This document shows positions 39,186 to 47,540 of a stretch of DNA of 64,000 nt, piece after piece. The notes under the pieces are model-generated. The model was not told the DNA's origin and did not search any database. It was given only the letters and a program-made list of their open reading frames with translations. Within the stretch, counting starts at the first letter, position 1; each line of letters begins with the position of its first letter. The position numbers and the translations under genes were made by a program. Source of the DNA: Lachnospiraceae bacterium (GTDB lineage: Bacteria; Bacillota; Clostridia; Lachnospirales; Lachnospiraceae); contig JAEEXY010000003.1 of the NCBI GenBank assembly GCA_016288005.1, forward strand, positions 26,801 through 90,800. The letters run 5' to 3'.

Positions 39186-41393
39186 TTATTTTATCAGCTC
39201 CCACAGCTCCTCATCGGTCAGATGCCTCTTCAGGCGGAGGATCAGATGGACCTTGTTCCCGCCGGCGCCCTTCTGGAACTGCCTCTGCCAGCCGTAGAAA
39301 TGCGGCCCGTCCCCGCAGAACCTTAAATACGACATCAGGCCCTTTGCCACATAATGCGACTGCCTGATATCGGCCTCGCAGTCATTGTTGAAAAATCCGG
39401 CGAATACGCCTCTTTCCGTACCGCGCATCTCTTCGTATCCGGACCGGAAAGCCTCTGCGGCGAGTCCCGCCTCATAAAATCCCTTAAGATAATCCCGGTC
39501 TGTCAGGCACGCATTTGCCGCGTCGCAGATATGCAGCGCGCCGAGATAGCTGTAATAGAGATATTCTATCTGCCAGATCAGCGTATCCTTAAGTATAACG
39601 GCCGTATCCGCAGGAAGCCCGGCAGCGGTATCCTGCGCCTTATCCAGATACTCCTTATAGCCCCGTACCGCAGGTTCGACAACTTCCCTGTAACGGGTTA
39701 TCTGCCCGTGCAGTGTCTCCTCATCGGCAAACCAGAGCCACTCACCCGCAGGCTTAGTGCCCATGGGGTCATTCCGGTCGAAATTCGTGATCAGCGCGGA
39801 GGCCAGTACCCTCGCCCCGTGGTTCGCGAACTGCTCTCCCGCATGGTCGTCTGCGTTCGGGCCGTACTTCGGGGCATACTCCGGCCATAAACGGTACAGC
39901 TCTGAGACAGCTGCCAGTCCTGCCTCTCTGCCGTTTTCGCAGCCGGGGGTATCCTTATCCCACCCCGCGCCGTAGTATGCGGCGCAGTATTCGTCGCGAT
40001 GCGCGCGGACAAACGCGTCTGCAGGGTGCCTGTCACCATTCTGGTCACCATTCCGGTCATCATTCGGGTGACAGGCACCCGAATTGCCCTCCGTGGCGGC
40101 GCCCTTCGTGCCGTCCCTCCATATCCGCGCGATCAGGTCGAGGATATACGCATGCGGCTTGATATTGGAGCAGTTGATCATCCAGTAATCGTCCGCTCCT
40201 TTTTCAAATACCTCATTCAGCTCATTTACAACAAACTCCGGCGAATTGGGCAGCATAGTCATCTGCCCCGCAGCCTGCAGGTCGTAGAACGAAGCATGGT
40301 AATAGATGCCGTGCCGTCCCGTACCTGCACTCTCCGGTAATGCACAGACCCTGGGATTGTGTCTGCCGCGGCGGCGGGTTACCATCTTGCCGAAGCCGTT
40401 GTCGGCCCAGATGAATATAACATCCCCGGGTATATCGAGCAGGCCCTTTTGGTACAGCTCCATTGTCTCGCCGTACAGATTGCTGCAGCAGACCGCGTCC
40501 GGGTCAACCGACCTTATCAGGTCGTACTGCTTACGGATCAGGCTGCTGATGAGCCTGCCTCTTTTCTCATCCGTATCATACGCGGGATCGTCCGCCCAGA
40601 AAGGCCTGTCTCCCTGGCCGCGAAAACCGAGGTTCCAGATGACCTTATAGTCTTTCTGTTTTTCTATGCCCTCTCTCCAGAGCCCTTCGAACAGTTCCGG
40701 ATATCTGTCGTACGAAGCATCGAGGTCGGGATAGGCTCTGGCGAACATGCGCGCGCCGAGCGGTTCCGCATGGTGATGCGTGATCCACAGCCCCATCTCT
40801 GACGCGAGCCTGCAATAGATATGCGCATTTTCATCGGTGCCGGGGATAGTCATATTGCCTCCGCAGCGCAGCAGCGCTTCAAACGCCATCTCCCACGGTT
40901 TATCGTTGTCGCCGTCTATCTTCCAGTCATCGATCAGCACCTCATCGTTGATGAACCAGCCGCGGAACCTGACCGCAAAAGGCTTCGATATGAACGAATA
41001 ATCATCGGGAACCGCATAACCCCCGCGCTTTATAAAGCTCTGCTCATTCCAGAACCAGAGATCGCGGACGCCGAGGAAATGCCTGCTCACATGATATATG
41101 CCGTAGATCAGGCCGAGGTCGTCGGACGCGGATATGAGGAGGCGCCTGCCGCCGGCATCTGTCCCGGTGCCGGGCACCATTCCTGAAGACAAAAGAACCG
41201 TCCCCGTGTCTGCAACCTCAACGATAAAGCACTCGGGCGCAATCCCGTCCCGCAGGCAGATCCTGATCGGTATGCCCGCCGGCCCGTTCTCAAGGCAGGT
41301 CGCGGCGATGTCACGCTCCAGTGCTCTTACAGCATAACGGACGCCGGTCGAAAGCCCGGCATCCGCAATTATCTCAGAATTAAAAGTTATCAT
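39186..41393 (-). CDS. GH115 xylan alpha-glucuronidase
   Basis: About 735 residues from the ATG at 41393, which overlaps the upstream gene's stop as ATGA. The middle carries the GH115 core: RFRGWFINDEVLIDDW near 165, ALLRCGGNMTIPG, WITHHHAEPLG, then NLGFRGQGDRPFW and DVIFIWADNGFGK. The family removes (4-O-methyl)glucuronic acid from internal xylose units of xylan. There is no signal peptide. Two palindromic repeat elements lie in the frame (40024-40080 and 41188-41210), giving a low-complexity Asn/Asp/Gly stretch near residue 440 and a Thr/Gly-rich stretch near residue 65. These parts are probably loops. The enzyme should be active if the loops are tolerated. Confidence 0.88.
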   Translation of the reverse strand: MITFNSEIIADAGLSTGVRYAVRALERDIAATCLENGPAGIPIRICLRDGIAPECFIVEVADTGTVLLSSGMVPGTGTDAGGRRLLISASDDLGLIYGIYHVSRHFLGVRDLWFWNEQSFIKRGGYAVPDDYSFISKPFAVRFRGWFINDEVLIDDWKIDGDNDKPWEMAFEALLRCGGNMTIPGTDENAHIYCRLASEMGLWITHHHAEPLGARMFARAYPDLDASYDRYPELFEGLWREGIEKQKDYKVIWNLGFRGQGDRPFWADDPAYDTDEKRGRLISSLIRKQYDLIRSVDPDAVCCSNLYGETMELYQKGLLDIPGDVIFIWADNGFGKMVTRRRGRHNPRVCALPESAGTGRHGIYYHASFYDLQAAGQMTMLPNSPEFVVNELNEVFEKGADDYWMINCSNIKPHAYILDLIARIWRDGTKGAATEGNSGACHPNDDRNGDQNGDRHPADAFVRAHRDEYCAAYYGAGWDKDTPGCENGREAGLAAVSELYRLWPEYAPKYGPNADDHAGEQFANHGARVLASALITNFDRNDPMGTKPAGEWLWFADEETLHGQITRYREVVEPAVRGYKEYLDKAQDTAAGLPADTAVILKDTLIWQIEYLYYSYLGALHICDAANACLTDRDYLKGFYEAGLAAEAFRSGYEEMRGTERGVFAGFFNNDCEADIRQSHYVAKGLMSYLRFCGDGPHFYGWQRQFQKGAGGNKVHLILRLKRHLTDEELWELIK
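40024..40080. repeat. 57-base palindromic element inside the GH115 coding region
   Basis: GGGTGCCTGTCACC (40024-40037) and GGTGACAGGCACCC (40067-40080) are perfect inverted copies around a 29-base loop built of three near-repeats (ATTCTGGTCACC, ATTCCGGTCATC, ATTCGGGTGACA). On the minus strand it is read as an Asn/Asp/Gly/His-rich stretch in frame. The 13-base arm also occurs at 13226-13238. Confidence 0.85.
41188..41210. repeat. Second repeat element inside the GH115 gene
   Basis: The sequence GACAAAAGAACCGTCCCCGT lies at 41188-41207 in the N-terminal coding part, with the palindrome GGTGCCGGGCACC at 41166-41178 beside it. I recall the complement (GGGGACGGTTCTTTTGTC) as a recurring Firmicutes intergenic motif, but cannot verify this here. 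It is read in frame as a Thr/Gly/Ser-rich stretch. Confidence 0.55.
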
Positions 41394-42091
41394 TTGTTTT
41401 CCGCCCTTACGTCGCACAAAAGCACGTCTATCCCGATATCACACTCATCGATGGTGTTGCCGAAGAACTCGGTGCGCGTAGGCGTGATCTCGCCGCGCTC
41501 AACGCGTTCCGCGCCGGCTATCAGCTCCGGGACTATGTCCATAGTGAGCGGATACTCGCCGTGGCTCGGATAGATCTCTTTAATGTCCTCACCGAGCGAC
41601 ATCAGGCGCTTCAGGCTCAGGATGTAGGCCGACATATCCCTCATCGCACCGAACATGTATATCCTGCCGCCCCGCTGTATGGGATCGCCGCTGAAGAGCA
41701 TGCCGCTGTCCAGGTCAAGCAGCGCGGTACTGCCGGGAGTATGGCCGGGCAGCACGATGGCTTTCAGCTGCCTGCCGCCGAGGTCGATCACATCCCCGTC
41801 ATATACGGGCACCATCTTCTGCGAGGGGTGGTCCTGCCTGTAGTTTACGAACTCTGCGGGATTCATCATGACGCGGTCAAACTCACAGTTGCTCGCGGTA
41901 TGGTCCCTGTCCGCATGGGTATTAAAGAGTTTCAGCGTTTTGTCGGTTATCTCTTCCGCCAGCTCCTTTGCGTTTGTCACCTGCATGCCGCTGTCGATCA
42001 GCAGCGCCTCTTTTTCGCCGGTCAGCAGGAAAAAGCGCACATGTCCGTCATCACAGACGTAGGTATTCTCATTTATCGCTTCAAATGACAT
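41390..42091 (-). CDS. Metallo-beta-lactamase-fold hydrolase
   Basis: A 233-residue MBL protein with the metal motif NTHADRDHT (HxDxDH variant, the second His replaced by Asp), GHTPGSTALL and FSGDPI, then a late His in YPSHGEYP. These are common glyoxalase-II-like fold hydrolases. Its stop overlaps the GH115 start (ATGA), so the two are translated together, suggesting a role in sugar-acid or lactone handling. This function is speculative. Confidence 0.88.
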   Translation of the reverse strand: MSFEAINENTYVCDDGHVRFFLLTGEKEALLIDSGMQVTNAKELAEEITDKTLKLFNTHADRDHTASNCEFDRVMMNPAEFVNYRQDHPSQKMVPVYDGDVIDLGGRQLKAIVLPGHTPGSTALLDLDSGMLFSGDPIQRGGRIYMFGAMRDMSAYILSLKRLMSLGEDIKEIYPSHGEYPLTMDIVPELIAGAERVERGEITPTRTEFFGNTIDECDIGIDVLLCDVRAENK

Positions 42092-42113
42092 ACTGACTCC
42101 TTATCATGCCGGA

Positions 42114-42638
42114 TCACAGGCAGTATACGTAATTGTCCTTTCTGGGTACGGGCTCCTTTGCGGGTACTGCGGCGTATCCGAGCGCGCAGTGTCCGATACC
42201 CTCGTATTCGTCCGGGATACCGAGACGCTTGAGGATATTCTTACCGAAATCGGACTCGAACTCCTCCTTTGCCCTGTGGATCCAGATGCTCGCCACGCCG
42301 AGGCTCTCCGCGGCGTTCATGAGATTGCCGAGAACGAGTGCACCGTCATACACATGGGTCACAACATCCTTTTTAGCAAGGACGATCAGGATAACGGGTG
42401 CTCCGTAAAAAGGATCGTATCCCTCGGGGCCGCCGGCGATCTTGCGGTTTTCCTCCGCGATCTCGTCTCTGAACGCCTTATCGGTCACCGCGATGATGAT
42501 GGGGCTCTGCTTGCCCATGCCTGTGGGTGCGTACGTGCCCGCCCTGAGGATGGCTTTGAGTTCCTCCTCCTTGATCATGTCGGGCTTGAAGTTTCTGCAG
42601 CTTCTTCTGGTCTCGAGTACTTTCAGAGTTTCGTTCAT
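42114..42638 (-). CDS. Nitroreductase-family protein
   Basis: A 174-residue FMN oxidoreductase fold. ETRRSCRNFKPD is the FMN-binding start, and the SLGVASIWIHRAKEEF segment matches the family. It lies four bases after the rubrerythrin-like gene and 22 bases before the MBL gene, in the same minus-strand run. Substrate unknown. Confidence 0.88.
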   Translation of the reverse strand: MNETLKVLETRRSCRNFKPDMIKEEELKAILRAGTYAPTGMGKQSPIIIAVTDKAFRDEIAEENRKIAGGPEGYDPFYGAPVILIVLAKKDVVTHVYDGALVLGNLMNAAESLGVASIWIHRAKEEFESDFGKNILKRLGIPDEYEGIGHCALGYAAVPAKEPVPRKDNYVYCL

Positions 42639-42641
42639 TGA

Positions 42642-43172
42642 TCATCCCTCCTGTGTTTTGTCAGTGCCTTTCAAGAAACGGTCCGACTGTCCATGATACA
42701 TCCTGCGTCTGTAAAAGATCGAGAACACGAGCAATGCCACGCTCGCGATGGGAAGGATGAGCGGCGCATCGTTATACTCGCCGTTGCCCAAAAGCGCTTT
42801 GAGCGTATCTCCGTGGCGCTTTTCGTCATCCTTTACCGACCCGACCTCAGGATAATCCTTCATCAGCTGCTCATACCCGGGCACGGCCGAGTACTCGAAC
42901 CTCGCAATGATGGGATACAGTATCCGTTTCCCGAGCAGACGGTAAGCCAAAGCAACAGCTATCGCCTGCAGACGCTTCGGCTGCAGCACCTCGCCGGTAT
43001 ACTGCTTAAACACCGCGGCGTGCCGCCCTTCATCGGCCGCGAGCCGTTTGAAGGTTTTGGCATCTGTCTCGTTACTCACCAGTTCGGCAAGTCTCAGATA
43101 AGTGACAACGCCGTCCAGCTCGCCCTGCTGGGCTTTAAGGAGTCTGGCGCGGTCGGATGCGGATATGTTCAT
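42642..43172 (-). CDS. Rubrerythrin-like diiron protein with a C-terminal membrane helix
   Basis: A 176-residue protein. The ferritin-like four-helix part shows the iron-binding EXXH-type pairs: ELDGVVTYLRLAE, ADEGRHAAVF and EKRHGDTLKALL. A hydrophobic segment near 138-155 (APLILPIASVALLVFSIFY) follows, and no rubredoxin domain is present. Rubrerythrins reduce peroxides or bind iron in anaerobes. It lies next to the nitroreductase gene, fitting oxidative-stress protection. Confidence 0.82.
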   Translation of the reverse strand: MNISASDRARLLKAQQGELDGVVTYLRLAELVSNETDAKTFKRLAADEGRHAAVFKQYTGEVLQPKRLQAIAVALAYRLLGKRILYPIIARFEYSAVPGYEQLMKDYPEVGSVKDDEKRHGDTLKALLGNGEYNDAPLILPIASVALLVFSIFYRRRMYHGQSDRFLKGTDKTQEG

Positions 43173-43282
43173 GGTGTGGTTCCTTTCTGTGAGGCAATGT
43201 CTAAGAATTGTTCACACATTAAATATACCATCCGGAGGGTCCGCAATCCAATTAAAAATGCATAAATTACCTAAATTATCCC

Positions 43283-43954
43283 TTATCTCGCCTTATGTCT
43301 CTTCTCATAGTCCGCTCTGATGGGCTCGAGGCTCTCCTCCATCTCAGCTCTTGCGCAGCACATCGACTTTGCCTTGCGGACCGTCGAGACCGTATCCGAG
43401 AGAACATCGAAATTGAGCGCGGTGCCGACACTGTCGCACTCGTAGTTGACCGCGCGGTCGGCGCTGATGCCGAAACGGCCGGCCACCTCTATCGCGTCGA
43501 TGTTGGCGCCTAAGAACAGGAACTCCCAGTCGTATTTCTTCTTTGCCTTTTCAACCATCTCCTTTACCTTTCTGTAGTTGTACTCACGGCTGGCGTTCTC
43601 CATACCGTCCGTCGTGATGATGAAGAGAGTCTTTGCTGGGCGGTCCTCCTCACGCGCGTATTTGTGCACGTTCGAGATATGGTGTATCGCGCCGCCGATG
43701 GCGTCGAGCAGGGCCGTGCAGCCTCTCACATAGTACTGGCGGTCGGTCATGGGCTCGATCTTTTTCACAGGCACCCTGTCGTAGAGCACCTCGCTGCGGT
43801 CGTCAAAAAGGATAGTGGAGATCAATGCCTCTCCCTCCTCCTTGCGCTGCTTTTCGATCATCGAATTGAAACCTCCGATCGTGTCACTCTCGAGTCCGCT
43901 CATCGAACCGCTCCTGTCCAGAATAAAAACAACTTCAGTCAGATCTTCACGCAT
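43283..43954 (-). CDS. von Willebrand factor A-domain protein
   Basis: About 223 residues from the ATG at 43954, which has AGGAGG eight bases upstream; the longer frame to 44068 runs through the promoter. The vWA metal-site motif DRSGSMSG is at the start, with Thr in DTIGGFNSMI, then ALLDAIGG and ITTDGMENASREY, completing the MIDAS motif. Similar proteins are common in Lachnospiraceae and in TerY-type stress systems. No membrane segment is seen. A macro/HTH-like gene lies directly upstream but is separated by a terminator. Confidence 0.92.
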   Translation of the reverse strand: MREDLTEVVFILDRSGSMSGLESDTIGGFNSMIEKQRKEEGEALISTILFDDRSEVLYDRVPVKKIEPMTDRQYYVRGCTALLDAIGGAIHHISNVHKYAREEDRPAKTLFIITTDGMENASREYNYRKVKEMVEKAKKKYDWEFLFLGANIDAIEVAGRFGISADRAVNYECDSVGTALNFDVLSDTVSTVRKAKSMCCARAEMEESLEPIRADYEKRHKAR

Positions 43955-44023
43955 AATATCTTCCTCCTTATATGTGCACCGGAATGTCCGGTTTTCCTTT
44001 GATGGGCCCATTATACTATGCGC

Positions 44024-44058
44024 AAAAAAAATACAGGTCGCCCGGCGGGCGACCCTGT
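44024..44058 (-). terminator. Terminator after the macro/HTH-like gene
   Basis: ACAGGTCGCCC (44033-44043) pairs with GGGCGACCCTGT (44047-44058, one bulge). On the minus strand eight T follow (44024-44031). The vWA gene downstream has a separate -10 TATAAT (44010-44015). Confidence 0.85.
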
Positions 44059-44098
44059 AAATGATCATGAACGGCTGTGGAATATCCCGGTAAACCGG

Positions 44099-45100
44099 TC
44101 ATTGTATGATGCACGGCAGGCCGTGCTCCTCGAGCTGAATGTCGAGCTCGAGCATGTCATATATCTCATTCTCGATGAAATACGAGAATATGATATCCGT
44201 CTTGTCGCAGGGCGAGAGCGCGTAGCCGGCTCTCGCCAGCAGGTCCTTCGATTCGTCGAGGTTCAGACCTGCACCGACGCACAGGCACAGCGCCGTGAGC
44301 TTCTGCGGATGATAGTCGGGATTGTTCTTGATCTTTGAAAAAACTTTTTTGTCAACGATCGCGCGGCGATAGACCTCCGCGTTCTCGAGTCCCTTTTCCT
44401 TTATCAGATACATCAGGTACTGCGAAAATGTATCGGACAGATGCCGCATGCGCTCCTCGAGCTTGCTCTCGTGCTCCCCCTCGAAATCGCAGTAGTCTGC
44501 CGCCTCCGCTTCACTTACAGAGAAACACTGCGCGGCCTCAAATGCCTGCGGCACCATAGGCGGTTTCTCTGCCCGCCGCTCCCGCGGCCTCTCGGGCTCA
44601 GGTTTTGCCTTCGCCGCCTTCCTGTTTTCAAATACTTTAAAAAGAGCGTTTTTCCGTATGCTGCCGACAAACCCGTCCGGCATTTCGTAAGCCGCAGGAT
44701 GTCCGGCCGGCTTACTTTCCTCTATCCGCTCCGACTCCGGCACAGGCTCCACGTAATTCCTGCCGATGTACTCCTCCAGACCGGGGCAGAATTCCCGTCC
44801 CGGCGCGCCTTCCCGCTCGTCCGGTACGACGAGGAATATGTCCATGTCATGCTCAGGCAGGAAAGCGTTGATCTCATCGGCCGCGATGCGCAGGCTCTCC
44901 TCCTTTGTGCAGCCCGTGTCTCCATCGAAGACCAGCGGCAGCGATGCAGACCTGTGCCCCTGTGCGTATGCCTCGGTAAGACCTGTGCGGTACCCCGCGC
45001 GGAGCCGCTCTTCTCCGGGCTCCGACGCTATGAGGCGCGGGCTCACGACAGTATCCGTATTCATTTTTGCGATATCGCTGCGAACTATCCTAAATGCCAT
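44099..45100 (-). CDS. Macro-domain-like protein with C-terminal HTH-like domain
   Basis: A 333-residue protein. The N-terminal 1-110 is a divergent macro domain: RSDIAKMNTDTVVSPRL, then GLTEAYAQGHRSASLPLV and DEINAFLPEHDMDIFLVV match the macro fold, but the usual VNAAN/GGG motifs have decayed. After a charged, proline-rich linker (about 130-205) a helical domain (about 225-333) contains VYRRAIVDKKVFSKIKNNPDYHPQ, ALCLCVGAGLNLDESKDLLARAGY and YDMLELDIQLEEHGL, a pattern seen in XRE-like helical domains of many Lachnospiraceae proteins. The role is unknown; ADP-ribose signalling is the usual guess. Confidence 0.78.
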   Translation of the reverse strand: MAFRIVRSDIAKMNTDTVVSPRLIASEPGEERLRAGYRTGLTEAYAQGHRSASLPLVFDGDTGCTKEESLRIAADEINAFLPEHDMDIFLVVPDEREGAPGREFCPGLEEYIGRNYVEPVPESERIEESKPAGHPAAYEMPDGFVGSIRKNALFKVFENRKAAKAKPEPERPRERRAEKPPMVPQAFEAAQCFSVSEAEAADYCDFEGEHESKLEERMRHLSDTFSQYLMYLIKEKGLENAEVYRRAIVDKKVFSKIKNNPDYHPQKLTALCLCVGAGLNLDESKDLLARAGYALSPCDKTDIIFSYFIENEIYDMLELDIQLEEHGLPCIIQ

Positions 45101-45120
45101 GCCGCACCTCCCAAAAAACG

Positions 45121-45522
45121 TTACATCCCGGCCGCTATCAGGTCGAGTATCTCAATATCCGCCGGCAGCCAGTTCACGCTGCGCAGCTCCTCTTTTGTCA
45201 GCCACCCGGCCGCCTCGGCTTCTTTGAGCACCAGCTCGCCGCTCACCACCTCGGCCCAGAAACAGTCCATCGACAGATGGAACGTCGGGTAATCGTACTC
45301 TATCGTATGTATCAGGCTGCCCACGCGTATATCCGCCGTCAGTTCCTCGCGGATCTCGCGCACGAGCGCCTGCTCGGGAGTCTCGCCGGCCTCGAGCTTT
45401 CCGCCCGGGAACTCCCACCAGTCCTTGTATTCGCCGTATCCGCGCTGCGTCGCGAATATCACCGGCTCTCCGCTCTCATTATGCGACCTGATCACGGCCG
45501 CCGCCACTCTGACTGTTTTCAT
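45121..45522 (-). CDS. Nudix hydrolase, MutT-like
   Basis: A 133-residue protein from the ATG at 45522, which has GGAG five bases upstream. The Nudix box GGKLEAGETPEQALVREIREEL is nearly perfect and lies near residue 40, and YKDWWEFPGGK precedes it. Family members of this size hydrolyse oxidised dNTPs such as 8-oxo-dGTP (MutT) or 5-methyl-dCTP. It ends 20 bases before the macro/HTH-like gene. Confidence 0.92.
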   Translation of the reverse strand: MKTVRVAAAVIRSHNESGEPVIFATQRGYGEYKDWWEFPGGKLEAGETPEQALVREIREELTADIRVGSLIHTIEYDYPTFHLSMDCFWAEVVSGELVLKEAEAAGWLTKEELRSVNWLPADIEILDLIAAGM

Positions 45523-45618
45523 CATTTCTCCGTAAAACATCGTATTTTCTTTAAAAAGAGCATAACTCAAATCGACCGCCCTGTAAATCGGCAACACACA
45601 CCCTCGTGAACAAAAAAG

Positions 45619-45646
45619 TTGACATTGAGAATAAAAAGGGTATAAT
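45619..45646 (+). promoter_or_regulatory. Sigma-A promoter of the lipoprotein gene
   Basis: TTGACA (45619-45624), a 16-base spacer and TATAAT (45641-45646) match consensus. The RNA would start near 45653, 42 bases before the ATG. Confidence 0.85.
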
Positions 45647-45694
45647 TCGTAAGGCGTCCGTTCTTTAAGTGACGCGCAATAATAGGAGGAATGT

Positions 45695-47323
45695 ATGAAA
45701 ACAAAAAGATTATTATCAATGCTGCTTATCTGCACTCTGCTCGTGCTTTCACTGGCAGGCTGCAAGAAAAAAGATAAGGTAGTTGAGGAAGAGACCCCTA
45801 CAGCAACAGAGGCCCCCGCAACACCCACTCCCGTACCCGTTACGGTAAAGGAACTGATCGACAAGACCGGTGCGGAATTAAAGACCGTCTTCACAAAGAC
45901 CGGCACCGAGGGCAACGAGACCTACTCCGCAAATATCCCCGACGGCAAGATCAAGGCTGACGGACAGGTTGCGATGAAGCTCAATCTCCTCGGACTCGCC
46001 AAGTTCGACATCAACATGAACCTCAGCGGAAACTTTGCTTCCAAGAGCAACCTCGGTGAGGGCGACGCTCACATCGAGATGTCCATGACTTCATCTTCGA
46101 TGTTCTCCGATGAGAAGCAGACCGATACCGAAAACAGCAACGTAAAATTCTACTTCGACAATACAAACGGCGAAGAGATCACCGTTTACTCCAACGAGGA
46201 CGACAGCGTATGGACCAAGTCCACGCAGTCCCTCCAGGACTTTGTTGAGCAGTACACCAAGATGCTCGAGAGCTACAACGTAGATGTCGAGAACCAGAAG
46301 ACCGATGAGCTGTTCAAGAACAGCGATCAGTTCACCGCCGACAAGACCAAGCTCACCGAGACCGCAGACGGCTACAACGTTACCACCTCTTTCACATGGG
46401 AAGAGTTCTACAACGCGTTCAAGGACGATCTGACCAAGGTTTCTTCCGAGGTTGCAGGCAGCGTAGCTTCCGCTCTCTCCGGCTCGATCAACGTTGATGA
46501 GGCGGTTAAGGGCCTCTACGAGAACGGCACCGGCAAGTTCACCACCACCGCTGATTTCGACAAGGAAAAGAATCTTAAAAACATTACTGTCAAGGTAGAG
46601 AACTTCAGTCTTTCCACCGAGATCAAGGAGGACGGCGAGGACGGACTTCCGCTCTCACTCAACATCGCCAACCTCGCTCTTACGATCGCCATCGACCGTG
46701 ACGGCAGTATCAGCGTAACCATCCCCGAGGATGTAAGGACAAACGCGACAGAGGCCGCTAAGGGCGTTGAGGACGAGGACGGCTGGGACATCACCGATCC
46801 CGAGGACATCATCGGCAGCGGCGATGACGGCGATGACGGCGATGATACCGTTGATACAGGCCTTACCGGTGACGGCGGTGACCTGCCCGAGGAGATCACC
46901 TTCGTACAAGACGGCGTTTACTACCTGCTCGTAGGCGGTCAGACCGTTTCGCTTCCTTTCCCCGCAGAGTGGAATCCCGAGGCAATGGATCCCTATATCT
47001 TTGTAGAGCCCGATGAGAATCTGCAGGCTTACTATACCGATTCCCGTGTTTCGATCAAGGAAAACGACATCTCGGATGACCTCAGGAGCTTTGTTCAGTT
47101 CTACGAGGATGAATATGCCGCTTCGGACTTCACCGTTACATTTAACGGCATGACCCAGCCCTCTTATGTATTTGTGATCGAGGAAGAAGAGACCCCTTAC
47201 AAGTATGTGATCTTACTCCAGTATGTTCCCGGCGCTGCGAACTATCTCATGGTCGAGATCGCTGACTGGACCCAGGCAGCAGATCCCATGGATCTGATCC
47301 AGAAGTTCGGCATCTCGTTCTAA
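45695..47323 (+). CDS. Abundant-looking lipoprotein with acidic linker, unknown function
   Basis: A 542-residue protein. Residues 1-22 are a lipoprotein signal with lipobox LAGC, followed by a KKKDK and Glu/Thr/Pro-rich linker. Residues about 50-370 are a beta-rich domain (LNLLGLAKFDINMNLSGNF), then a Gly/Asp linker (GSGDDGDDGDD near 370) and a C-terminal domain (about 400-540) resembling a beta-sheet lipoprotein domain. Codon use is more biased than in neighbours (for example GTT, AAG, ACC), suggesting high expression. Consensus promoter, AGGAGG site and strong terminator fit a monocistronic abundant surface lipoprotein. I do not recognise its family. Confidence 0.85.
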   Translation: MKTKRLLSMLLICTLLVLSLAGCKKKDKVVEEETPTATEAPATPTPVPVTVKELIDKTGAELKTVFTKTGTEGNETYSANIPDGKIKADGQVAMKLNLLGLAKFDINMNLSGNFASKSNLGEGDAHIEMSMTSSSMFSDEKQTDTENSNVKFYFDNTNGEEITVYSNEDDSVWTKSTQSLQDFVEQYTKMLESYNVDVENQKTDELFKNSDQFTADKTKLTETADGYNVTTSFTWEEFYNAFKDDLTKVSSEVAGSVASALSGSINVDEAVKGLYENGTGKFTTTADFDKEKNLKNITVKVENFSLSTEIKEDGEDGLPLSLNIANLALTIAIDRDGSISVTIPEDVRTNATEAAKGVEDEDGWDITDPEDIIGSGDDGDDGDDTVDTGLTGDGGDLPEEITFVQDGVYYLLVGGQTVSLPFPAEWNPEAMDPYIFVEPDENLQAYYTDSRVSIKENDISDDLRSFVQFYEDEYAASDFTVTFNGMTQPSYVFVIEEEETPYKYVILLQYVPGAANYLMVEIADWTQAADPMDLIQKFGISF

Positions 47324-47345
47324 GCCGATAATAAATTACAAAATA

Positions 47346-47381
47346 ACCCGGAATGCATAATTTTGCGTTCCGGGTATTTTT
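47346..47381 (+). terminator. Terminator of the lipoprotein gene
   Basis: ACCCGGAATGC (47346-47356) and GCGTTCCGGGT (47365-47375) pair with one mismatch, followed by ATTTTTAT. Twenty-three bases beyond the stop. Confidence 0.85.
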
Positions 47382-47540
47382 ATATCATTGGCTTTCGTTT
47401 TCGTGTATATGCAACACCTTATCGTATTATAATTTTACAAAACTCATGTTTTGCGTTGCTTTATTTCTCATGTCGTGCTATACTGTATAAGTTCCATTAT
47501 AATTACTGCTACTATGCACAGCAGGCAGCACGGAGGGCTT

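Noticed and set aside
40000..40100. Sequencing error or frameshift in the GH115 gene
   Set aside because: The frame stays open on both sides of the repeat and the flanking protein is family-like; an in-frame insertion explains it.
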